64,000 nucleotides of DNA from Ww85 sp963745765 (GTDB lineage: Bacteria > Desulfobacterota > Desulfobulbia > Desulfobulbales > Desulfocapsaceae): assembly GCA_963745765.1 (NCBI GenBank), contig CAVUYQ010000003.1:13958-77957 (forward strand), in the 5' to 3' direction. Below are positions 46,725 to 53,564 of this stretch, in pieces (within the stretch, counting starts at the first letter, position 1; every line of letters starts with the position of its first letter). The notes beneath the pieces were generated by a model. It was given only the letters and a program-made list of their open reading frames with translations, was not told where the DNA came from and made no database searches. Position numbers and translations under genes: made by a program.

Positions 46725-47462
46725 ATGATTCATTTTATTGTCTGACTTGAACGAGTGAAAATCGAAAACCGATTCCCTCTTTTCAACATTCAACCGATCA
46801 AGGTTTTTGACGATATGATTTTTTACATTTACCAGGTGATCAGACAAATTCTTCTGTAAATCAATAAGGTTCCTGGATACTAAACTGTCAAGTATCCGGT
46901 GGTGTTCATGAAGCGATGTTTCACTGATACTGGTCACTACCAGGTCATGACTGTACCTGAGAAAGAGCAGATCAAAAAGTTCTTCGAGTATCTGGAGCTG
47001 GATGCGGCATTTGGAAAGAGAGGCGAGGGTGAAATGAAACTTCATGTCTGATATCAGGCGACCGTAATAGTCCGCTTTTCTGACTGCTTCCTCAAAATCG
47101 TCAAGTGCGGCTTGCAGACGTTTAATTCCGGCGTCATCCAGGTTGCTCAGCGTTTTTGGCAGAATGGCTACCTCCAGCACCTCGCGTGTCTCGTAAATCT
47201 CTCTTATTTCCTCCGGGTTAGCTTCATTGACATAGTAGCCCTTGTTATGTTCATAGCGGACAATATTCTTGAATTCAAGGAATTTCAGGGCATGGATGAC
47301 TGGCGTAATACTCACGCCCAATTGATCTGCAAAATCCTGGTATTTTATCTTCTGGCCCGGCATGATCTCGTTATACATGAGCATTTGCCGTATCCCCATA
47401 TAAGCCTTGTGTGCAAGATCAGTTCTTTCAACAACCTTCTTTGCCTTTTTAGCAGATGCCAT
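46719..47462 (-). CDS. GntR-family regulator (FadR/FCD subfamily)
   Basis: The 247-residue protein has an N-terminal winged helix (AYMGIRQMLMYNEIMPGQK, DFADQLGVSITPVIHALKFL, HNKGYYVNEAN) and an all-helical C-terminal ligand domain with the MKFHFTLASLSKC and EHHRILDSL segments that supply metal-binding His in FCD proteins. Regulators of this type usually sense the organic acid whose pathway they control. It lies in the middle of the same-strand catabolic cluster, and two similar dyads at 44961 and 48513 on either side are candidate operators. Confidence 0.92.
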   Translation of the reverse strand: MASAKKAKKVVERTDLAHKAYMGIRQMLMYNEIMPGQKIKYQDFADQLGVSITPVIHALKFLEFKNIVRYEHNKGYYVNEANPEEIREIYETREVLEVAILPKTLSNLDDAGIKRLQAALDDFEEAVRKADYYGRLISDMKFHFTLASLSKCRIQLQILEELFDLLFLRYSHDLVVTSISETSLHEHHRILDSLVSRNLIDLQKNLSDHLVNVKNHIVKNLDRLNVEKRESVFDFHSFKSDNKMNHR

Positions 47463-47479
47463 GACTCCCCGGTTAGTTA

Positions 47480-47620
47480 GTGTCTGTCCATAAATGGCCC
47501 TTTTCCCCTAACTCTTCGTTGCTTTCAGAATTTAATCCTCGGAATATTGACCATATGCCTGCGGTTAAATTCATCAAGCGCCTCGATTTAGAACAAAATG
47601 ACTCATTCCTGGACAGACAC
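47480..47620 (-). repeat. 141-bp palindromic element with TAGTTA duplication
   Basis: It is exactly 141 bases, flanked on both sides by TAGTTA (47474-47479 and 47621-47626). Ends: GTGTCTGTCCATAAATG and its partner CATTCCTGGACAGACAC, 15 of 17 complementary. The core is the same as the 45065 copy. The left end is nearly identical to the right end of the insertion sequence at 55404-57096. It separates the SDR and GntR genes. Confidence 0.93.
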
Positions 47621-47673
47621 TAGTTATAAAAATTGAGGTGCGACCTCACTGCTGTCGATTCACCACACGGCGG

Positions 47674-48375
47674 TTACACTGAACGGGTAATACCACCGTC
47701 AACCCGGATATTCTGTCCGGTAATATATGAGGCTCCGTCCGAGAGAAGAAACGCAGCGGTTTCGGCAATCTCTGCCACGGTACCATAACGTCCCATCGGG
47801 ATACGATTCCGAAAATGCTCCTTCTCCGGTAAGCTGTTGATAAAACCGGGTAAGATATTATTCATCCGGATCTTTCTGGCTGCATATTCATCGGCATAAA
47901 GCTTGGTAAAGGCAGCAAGACTGGACCTGAAGGCACTGGAAGTCGGAAAGGTCGGGTCCGGCTCAAATGCTGAAAAGGAGGAAATGTTGACGATTGCTCC
48001 GCCGCCATTGCCTTCAAAAACGGGGGTGATCAGCCGACATATCCGAACAACGTTCATAAAATACACGTTCATACCACGCAGCCAGTCATCGTCGGACAAT
48101 TCCAGCAGTTTGCCCTTCGGCCCGTGGCCGGCACTGTTGACCACACCATCAATGTGACCGTAGGCGGTCAGTGCCGTGTCTACAAGGCGCTTGAGGTCGC
48201 CGGTGTCCATGTTTGAACCGGTAATGCCGATGCCGCCCAGTTCTTTTGCCAGTGCTTCGCCTTTTCCGGATGAAGAGAGAATGGCAATCTTGTAGCCTTT
48301 TTCATGTAATAACCGGGCAATTCCGGCGCCAATGCCGCTTCCTGCTGCTGTGACAAGAGCCACTTTTTCGCTCAT
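47674..48375 (-). CDS. Short-chain dehydrogenase-like protein with altered active site
   Basis: The 233-residue SDR has a cofactor loop AAGSGIGAGIARLL, NSAGHG, the Ser-containing strand IVNISSFSAF, and the C-terminal NNILPGFINS and ITGQNIRVDGG. Where classical SDRs have the catalytic YxxxK, this reads PTSSAFRSSLAAFTK, with Ser in place of Tyr and Arg in place of Lys. It may thus be a non-catalytic or altered-chemistry SDR. The ATG at 48375 follows GGAG; the frame from 48387 is less likely. It is part of the catabolic cluster. Confidence 0.85.
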   Translation of the reverse strand: MSEKVALVTAAGSGIGAGIARLLHEKGYKIAILSSSGKGEALAKELGGIGITGSNMDTGDLKRLVDTALTAYGHIDGVVNSAGHGPKGKLLELSDDDWLRGMNVYFMNVVRICRLITPVFEGNGGGAIVNISSFSAFEPDPTFPTSSAFRSSLAAFTKLYADEYAARKIRMNNILPGFINSLPEKEHFRNRIPMGRYGTVAEIAETAAFLLSDGASYITGQNIRVDGGITRSV

Positions 48376-48512
48376 AAGCGTCTCCAAACTGATAGAATGG
48401 CCGGATAGAGGTGTGTCCGGCGGGTTGTCTGTATTCTAATTCCTACACTATTTCTGATTGTTTGGTCAAAAGTCAATGCCAAGTTTCCTGGTGAGGGGCT
48501 GAAAAGTCAGAA

Positions 48513-48536
48513 ATATTATAAAATATCTGATAAAAT
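48513..48536. promoter_or_regulatory. Operator-like site upstream of the SDR gene
   Basis: This 24-base site matches the dyad at 44961-44984 at 20 of 24 positions, including the central ATATCT and the TATAA halves. It lies about 140 bases before the SDR start, with a palindromic element just beyond. It is a candidate second binding site for the cluster's GntR regulator. Confidence 0.5.
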
Positions 48537-48545
48537 CGGAACTAT

Positions 48546-48686
48546 GAGCGTGTCGGAGAAATACAATTTTTGCTCAGACCGAACCATTGTAAGAAAATCA
48601 AGCGGAGCCATATAGCTAATATTGCGAGCATTGATTTTCTTACAATAACGATGAGATGCGGGAAAGGGGCTTTTTCCGACACGCTC
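48546..48686 (+). repeat. 141-bp palindromic element, reversed orientation
   Basis: It is exactly 141 bases with ends GAGCGTGTCGGAGAAA and TTTTTCCGACACGCTC. Its reverse complement matches the 36100 copy closely along its full length. No clear target duplication is seen. It lies between the racemase and SDR genes. Confidence 0.92.
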
Positions 48687-48751
48687 CAACGGACCAAAAG
48701 AGAAATTGCCGGAAATCTCTTGCCGCAGTAAATCAACGGGAGCAATCAGTC

Positions 48752-49462
48752 TTATTTGAATACGTGCCGGTTTATTGCTGAGTAAACATAGTTGGTCATG
48801 GTGACGATATCAAAGACAGGCAGGCCGACACTCTCCTGAATGGCTTTGGCAAATGGCGGCATATTGGTGCATTCCAGGACGATGAGGCCGATGTCCGGGT
48901 CCGAAAGAACCAGTTTTTCTGCCACCCACAGTATCTCCTCCCGGCACGCGTCGATGTCGATATCTTTTTTCCCTTCAACAAATACTGCCCTAAACTCCGG
49001 TGCCGTATCCATACCGATGATAGCCAGTGGACATGAGCGTATGCCCACCCCGGCAAGATGCTTTTCGGTCAAGGATTTACTGAGGGCGGTAATGACGCCT
49101 ATCTTCTGACTGTTTTTAAGGATGTGCTTCAGGAAATGCACCTGGAGCAGGCTTGAAGTAAAAACCGGAATAGCAACACTATCCGCCAGTTGCTGCTGAA
49201 AGAGGGCGAGGAAACCACAACTGGTGGTAATCGCCTTTACGCCTTCAGATTCAAGACTCCGGGCCGCTTCAATGAATGGCTGCAGCAGGAGCGGATCTGC
49301 GTCTATGACCACCCGTTTCGAGCTGGCGCCTTTGACTGTCTGGTAGCGCACCGGAAAAGAAAAGGTCTCCGGATTACCGATGTCACCGGGAATTCGGGGG
49401 AAAGTAGTATCGAGCATGATAATGCCGATCAGGGGAGCGCTGTCATTATTGTTGCTTGGCAT
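48752..49462 (-). CDS. Asp/Glu/hydantoin racemase superfamily protein
   Basis: The 236-residue protein has the two Cys loops of cofactor-free racemases: AITTSCGFLALFQ and VLECTNMPPFAKAIQ, one in each pseudo-symmetric half, with a typical SKRVVIDADP opening nearby. Members racemise aspartate, glutamate or hydantoins, or isomerise maleate. It is the first gene of the minus-strand catabolic cluster, so it may convert an L-substrate to the D-form used by the downstream dehydrogenase, or the reverse. The exact substrate is unknown. Confidence 0.82.
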   Translation of the reverse strand: MPSNNNDSAPLIGIIMLDTTFPRIPGDIGNPETFSFPVRYQTVKGASSKRVVIDADPLLLQPFIEAARSLESEGVKAITTSCGFLALFQQQLADSVAIPVFTSSLLQVHFLKHILKNSQKIGVITALSKSLTEKHLAGVGIRSCPLAIIGMDTAPEFRAVFVEGKKDIDIDACREEILWVAEKLVLSDPDIGLIVLECTNMPPFAKAIQESVGLPVFDIVTMTNYVYSAINRHVFK

Positions 49463-49643
49463 GGTTATTATGCAGTAGCCAGGAAAAGGGAATGTATGTT
49501 ATTAGCCTGATGTCGGTCAGGGTGTTTACCCTGATTATAACGGCTGCATTATAATTGAACTGGTGCGGCAGGGCAAGCCGGCAGGGAAAGTAGTTGTTCT
49601 CATGTCCGGATTTCCGGGCTCAGCGGTAAAAGGATTCTGAAAA

Positions 49644-50174
49644 GTGACAACCGATAATGTCATTATCGGCCTTGGCTCCAACCTCGGTGACAGCGCGCGG
49701 ATTTTGCTCAGGGCCTGGCATCTTCTCGGAGCGTACAAGGCGGTAACGCTCGGGGAACTTTCACCCCCCTACATTTCTTCCCCGGTGGATATGGCCAGCA
49801 GCCGCTGGTTTACCAATGCCGTCGGACGGCTGGAAACGTCCTGCGGTCCGCATGAGTTTCTCGATCTGCTCATGGCCGTCGAGCAGGAACTTGGTCGCAT
49901 CAGGGAAAGCGGCCGGAAGGGCTATCAGGATCGGAGCATCGATCTTGACCTGCTTTATTTCGGCGCAACAATCATGGATGATCCGCGCCTGACCCTCCCC
50001 CATCCCCGCCGCGCGGAGAGACTCTTTGTCCTTGCCCCACTGGCAGCGATTGCCCCGGACTTTATAGATCCTGTGTCCGGGGCCAGCATCAGCCGGATGC
50101 ACCGCGACCTGCTGCGCAACATTACAGAAAACCATCTGGAAAAACAGGAAATATCGGCTGTTTCCTGGCCGTAG
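49644..50174 (+). CDS. folK: 2-amino-4-hydroxy-6-hydroxymethyldihydropteridine pyrophosphokinase
   Basis: This folate enzyme transfers pyrophosphate from ATP to the pterin alcohol. The 176-residue protein shows IIGLGSNLGDSARIL at the start, RWFTNAVGRLET, then the signature QDRSIDLDLLYFG with its metal-binding Asp pair, and LPHPRRAERLFVLAPL. The start is GTG at 49644. It opens a plus-strand run of housekeeping genes and is divergent from the racemase. Confidence 0.95.
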   Translation: MTTDNVIIGLGSNLGDSARILLRAWHLLGAYKAVTLGELSPPYISSPVDMASSRWFTNAVGRLETSCGPHEFLDLLMAVEQELGRIRESGRKGYQDRSIDLDLLYFGATIMDDPRLTLPHPRRAERLFVLAPLAAIAPDFIDPVSGASISRMHRDLLRNITENHLEKQEISAVSWP

Positions 50175-50309
50175 TCCTCGAGGGTGGCTTTAAATAATCG
50201 TTTATTCAAGCCACGCTTAAGAATGTTTAGACATTTTCACCCGGTTGGCTATAATAAAACGTTACCAGTATATTAAGGTCTAAAAAATTATTTCTCATCA
50301 GGAGGTGGG

Positions 50310-50573
50310 ATGGGTCCTCTCAGAATTCTCATCCTGGCCGTTTTAGTTTATATTGGGTATCGGCTCATTGCCGCTAATCTCAGGAAAAATGACGACAGCC
50401 CAAAAACCGGAGAGTCCGGAAAAATAACCGATATTCTTGTCGAAGACCCCGTTTGCGGCAAGCTTGTTCCCAAACAGCAGGCCTATCAGCTCAAGGGCGA
50501 GGACGAAACGCTCTACTTTTGCAGCAAAGCGTGTCACGACAAATTCGTATCCGATAAAGGAGAAGATGAATGA
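50310..50573 (+). CDS. Small membrane-anchored YHS-domain protein
   Basis: The 87-residue protein has an N-terminal membrane span (ILILAVLVYIGYRLI) and a YHS-like metal domain with EDPVCGKLV and YFCSKACHDKF, giving three Cys plus a His. Such small proteins may bind copper or another soft metal on the cytoplasmic face; the role is unproven. A strong ribosome site, AGGAGGTGGG, precedes the ATG, and the stop overlaps the next gene (ATGA), showing translational coupling to the aldolase. Confidence 0.85.
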   Translation: MGPLRILILAVLVYIGYRLIAANLRKNDDSPKTGESGKITDILVEDPVCGKLVPKQQAYQLKGEDETLYFCSKACHDKFVSDKGEDE

Positions 50574-51214
50574 AATTTTTTATTGATACCGCCAACCTTG
50601 ATGAAATCAGGCAGGGCGTCGAGATGGGAATGGTCGATGGGGTTACCACGAATCCTTCGCTGGTGGCCAGAGAAGGGCGGCCGTTCCATGATATACTCAA
50701 GGAGATCTGTCGGGTGGTCGACGGACCGGTCAGCGCCGAGGTCGTCAGTCTCGATGCGCCGGGTATGCTCAAGGAAGCGCGTGAACTTGCCGCGATGAGC
50801 GATAAAATTGTCGTGAAAATTCCGATGATCGTCGAGGGTATGAAGGCGGTCAAGCAGTTAACGGCAGAAGGAATAAACACCAATGTCACCCTGATCTTTT
50901 CAACTGCCCAGGCATTGCTTGCCGCAAAGGCCGGGGCAACTTACGTGAGCCCCTTTGTCGGCAGGCTCGATGATATTGGCATGCCGGGTATGGATCTTGT
51001 CAGCGACATCTTGACGGTCTATTCCAACTATGGCTACCAGAGCGAGGTTATTGTGGCAAGCGTTAGGAGTCCGATGCATGTCGTGGACGCAGCGCTGATC
51101 GGGGCCGACATCGCTACTATCCCTTTCAAGGTTATCGCCCAGCTGGCAAAACATCCGCTGACCGATATCGGTATGGAGCAGTTTCTGGCTGACTGGGAGA
51201 AACGGGCCAAATGA
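50570..51214 (+). CDS. Transaldolase / fructose-6-phosphate aldolase family protein
   Basis: The 214-residue small-type transaldolase has FFIDTANLDEI, GVTTNPSLVAREG, the Schiff-base Lys in IVVKIPMIVEG, and TLIFSTAQALLAAKAGA with YVSPFVGRLDDIG. Length and motifs fit the FSA/TalC group. Whether it is a true transaldolase of the pentose pathway or a fructose-6-phosphate aldolase cannot be settled by eye. It overlaps both neighbours by four bases, so it is co-translated. Confidence 0.95.
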   Translation: MKFFIDTANLDEIRQGVEMGMVDGVTTNPSLVAREGRPFHDILKEICRVVDGPVSAEVVSLDAPGMLKEARELAAMSDKIVVKIPMIVEGMKAVKQLTAEGINTNVTLIFSTAQALLAAKAGATYVSPFVGRLDDIGMPGMDLVSDILTVYSNYGYQSEVIVASVRSPMHVVDAALIGADIATIPFKVIAQLAKHPLTDIGMEQFLADWEKRAK

Positions 51215-51930
51215 GGCCCGGCTCTTTCCCCATCAGCCAATTCGTTAAAGCCATAGGTCTTTCACGTTTCTTCTGCCTGCTTTTCAGTGGTGTGGTGCTC
51301 GTTGCTTCTATGCCGGGATGGCAGCCCGAAACCCTGGCCGCAACCATTTATGTCTGTCAGGAGGAAAACGGCAACAAACATTTCACCAATCTGCCCGAGT
51401 CGGGCGATTGCGTGCCGTTCGAGAGAAAACAGCCCGCAACCTATTCGGCCATGCCGAAATGGGACGGTCTCGGCGCACATAACGATTATGACGAGTATAT
51501 CGCCCAGTATGGGGAACAGTACAAGATCGATCCCAACCTGATAAAAGCGGTCATCAGGGCTGAATCCGATTTCAACCGTCATGCGGTATCAAACCGCGGT
51601 GCCAAGGGACTCATGCAACTGATGCCGGAAACAGCGCGGGAACTCAACGTCAGAGACCCCTTTAACCCGGATCAGAATATCGACGGCGGTACACGTTACC
51701 TGCGCTACCTGCTGGAGACTTTCGAAGGCGACCTGACACTGGCTCTTGCCGCTTACAATGCCGGTCCGTCCCTGGTCAAGCGGGTACAGCGGGTGCCGCA
51801 TATTCCGGAAACCGTGGCGTACGTTAAACGTGTTCTTGCCTATTACCAGGGGTATGGCCGGGGGCAGGTTGTTGATGCTCTGGACGACCGGTCATTGATC
51901 CGGGTCGGAGGCCTGGTAACCGTTCAGTAG
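51211..51930 (+). CDS. Lytic transglycosylase, Slt70-like SLT domain
   Basis: The 239-residue envelope enzyme has an N-terminal signal or anchor (FFCLLFSGVVLVASMPGW), a short domain with IYVCQEENGNKHFTN resembling DUF4124, then the SLT fold: LIKAVIRAESDFN with the catalytic Glu, GAKGLMQLMPETA and LALAAYNAGP. It cleaves peptidoglycan glycan strands to anhydro-muropeptides. It overlaps the aldolase gene upstream and lies nine bases ahead of pgsA. Confidence 0.94.
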   Translation: MRPGSFPISQFVKAIGLSRFFCLLFSGVVLVASMPGWQPETLAATIYVCQEENGNKHFTNLPESGDCVPFERKQPATYSAMPKWDGLGAHNDYDEYIAQYGEQYKIDPNLIKAVIRAESDFNRHAVSNRGAKGLMQLMPETARELNVRDPFNPDQNIDGGTRYLRYLLETFEGDLTLALAAYNAGPSLVKRVQRVPHIPETVAYVKRVLAYYQGYGRGQVVDALDDRSLIRVGGLVTVQ

Positions 51931-51938
51931 GAGACATC

Positions 51939-52502
51939 ATGCACCTGCTGAATCTACCCAATATCCTCACCGGCTTTCGTTTTCTTCTTATTCCGTTGCT
52001 GATAGCGCTTTTTATGGTGCACCAGACAACTGCTGTCGAGATGACGACCTTTATCGTTTTCACTCTGGCGGCAGCAACAGATTTCGTCGACGGCTACCTG
52101 GCTAGAAAAAACAGGCAGGTGACAGTCCTTGGCAAACTGCTCGATCCGCTGGCCGACAAGGTTCTCGTCAGTACCGCGCTGATCATGCTCATACCGCTTG
52201 GCAAAATATCGGCGGTTATCAGCCTTATTATCATCTGCCGGGAGATTATTGTTACCGGTTTCAGGGGCCTTGCAGCCTCCAGCGGTACGGTTGTCGCCGC
52301 CGGCATGCTCGGCAAGATCAAGAGCAACCTGCAGTATTTCGGCCTTGGTTTCCTGATCTTCCCGCTCGGGGTCCTGCCGCTGCCGTACCAGTACGAAATC
52401 GGCAGAACGTTGATTTACGCATCTGTCGTCATGGCGCTCTGGTCAGCCTTCGAATATTTTTATACCTTGCGCGCACTCTTTCTCAAGCCCCCTCCGGAGT
52501 GA
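51939..52502 (+). CDS. pgsA: CDP-diacylglycerol-glycerol-3-phosphate 3-phosphatidyltransferase
   Basis: This inner-membrane enzyme makes phosphatidylglycerol phosphate. The 187-residue protein opens LLNLPNILTGFRFLLIPLLI and carries the full CDP-alcohol phosphotransferase motif from DFVDGYLAR to GKLLDPLAD with all four Asp. Four to five spans are visible. It is the last gene before tRNA-Leu, about 60 bases ahead of it, and marks the end of the conserved chromosomal stretch. Confidence 0.96.
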   Translation: MHLLNLPNILTGFRFLLIPLLIALFMVHQTTAVEMTTFIVFTLAAATDFVDGYLARKNRQVTVLGKLLDPLADKVLVSTALIMLIPLGKISAVISLIIICREIIVTGFRGLAASSGTVVAAGMLGKIKSNLQYFGLGFLIFPLGVLPLPYQYEIGRTLIYASVVMALWSAFEYFYTLRALFLKPPPE

Positions 52503-52523
52503 ACGCGCACAGATCAATTTTGC

Positions 52524-52553
52524 TTGACTGGCAGACCATATCTGGGCTATAAA
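52524..52553 (+). promoter_or_regulatory. Sigma-70-type promoter of tRNA-Leu
   Basis: TTGACT at 52524-52529 and TATAAA at 52548-52553 are separated by 18 bases. The tRNA begins 11 bases after the -10 box, consistent with a short leader. Confidence 0.7.
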
Positions 52554-52564
52554 ACTCATTCCAT

Positions 52565-52651
52565 GCCGGAGTGGTGAAACTGGTAGACGCACGGGACTCA
52601 AAATCCCGCGGACGCAAGTCCATGTCGGTTCGATTCCGACCTCCGGCACCA
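52565..52651 (+). tRNA. tRNA-Leu (anticodon CAA)
   Basis: The 87-base class II tRNA has a perfect acceptor stem (GCCGGAG with CTCCGGC), an anticodon stem CGGGA/TCCCG around the loop CTCAAAA (anticodon CAA), a variable arm of the Leu type, the T-loop GGTTCGATTCC, and an encoded CCA end. Its 3' end faces the accessory island to the right, the usual attachment side for tRNA-targeting integrases. Confidence 0.97.
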
Positions 52652-52660
52652 GTTAATTTT

Positions 52661-52701
52661 AGGGCTTTATCCTTGTAATATCAGGATAAAGCCCTTTTTT
52701 T
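52661..52701 (+). terminator. Intrinsic terminator after tRNA-Leu
   Basis: AGGGCTTTATCCT pairs perfectly with AGGATAAAGCCCT across a nine-base loop, followed by a run of T. It ends the tRNA transcript. Confidence 0.95.
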
Positions 52702-52778
52702 GTGCTTTTCTGATTTTCCTCACCTCTTGCTATCTTTTGCTGTTTTATGCTATTTTATTCTCTACTAGTGGAACAAAA

Positions 52779-53327
52779 ATGGAACATTTTTGGAGCAGAA
52801 AATATGGCCAGAGTCACAAAGAGAAAAAAGATAAATGGCTGGAGTTTCATTGCATCGAGTTTGCCAACTTCAGCCATAAGCATATCGGTTTCAGCCCGGA
52901 TGCGTTTATCGATTCAGCTGGCGAAATTGCTTCTGCAGCCGGAACCATTGCCGAGCGGGTTGACGAGATGAAGGTAATCGAGATGACTCCGGATGAGCGA
53001 GGAGTATTTGCCCAAGCAGCACATAGCCTGATTTATGACGAGCCCGACCAGGCCCCCGTGCAGCCACATCAATTGCTTGATGAACGACGCTACGACGACA
53101 AGGGTAATGATCTCTGGACAACATTCAACGTTATCCAGGAAAATGTCATGCGTGGCGGCCTCAAAGGCATTAGCAGGGGCGGCAACGGACGACTCAGGAG
53201 AACAACCACACGACCGGTCAAAGCACTTGATCGAAATATCAAACTGAACCAGGCTCTTTGGTTCTTAACGGAAAAAATGGCAGAGCTGAAGAACGTCGAG
53301 AGGGATCTTTCGACTGTATCGGCTTAA
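52779..53327 (+). pseudogene. DUF932 family remnant, N-terminus lost
   Basis: The last 130 or so residues match the C-terminal part of DUF932 phage/plasmid proteins: VIEMTPDERGVFAQAA, then DDKGNDLWTTFNVIQENVM, RTTTRPVKALDRN and LNQALWFLTEKMAEL. The much longer N-terminal region normally present is missing. The first 20-30 codons come from unrelated sequence; a neighbouring frame there reads MARVTKRKKINGW, like an integrase N-terminus. It looks like a junction of two decayed island genes at the tRNA border. An intrinsic terminator follows. Confidence 0.75.
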
Positions 53328-53348
53328 GCAGCCATTAACCACTACACT

Positions 53349-53379
53349 AGCCGTCTCCTTCGGGGGACGGCTTTTTTTG
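53349..53379 (+). terminator. Intrinsic terminator after the DUF932 remnant
   Basis: AGCCGTC and GGACGGCT form a stem around a short loop, followed by seven T. It is placed right after the truncated gene's stop codon. Confidence 0.9.
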
Positions 53380-53495
53380 TTCTCTTACAGAGCATAGAAG
53401 TAGTAATACTGAATATTGTTATGATGATTTAAAAGAAAACCCATATGAAAAATATGTGTTATGCGAATGAAAGTTCAATCTGGCCCAATTTTAAA

Positions 53496-53525
53496 TTGAC
53501 ATTATTGCTTAGTAAAACATAGGAT
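53496..53525 (+). promoter_or_regulatory. Putative promoter of the abiE operon
   Basis: TTGACA at 53496-53501 and TAGGAT at 53520-53525 with an 18-base spacer lie about 40 bases before the abiEi start in an AT-rich gap. The -10 box is weak, which fits an autoregulated toxin-antitoxin operon. Confidence 0.45.
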
Positions 53526-53564
53526 TATTGTGTGTTATCCAGGGATAAATCAATTTGAGTGCAT

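Noticed and set aside
26954..48686. CRISPR array
   Set aside because: The repeated units are long, palindromic, irregularly spaced over kilobases and lack spacers; no cas genes are present anywhere in the window.
49455..49475. Sigma-54 promoter-like TGGCATGGTTATTATGC
   Set aside because: The -12 part does not match TTGC and the site lies within the start of the racemase gene.
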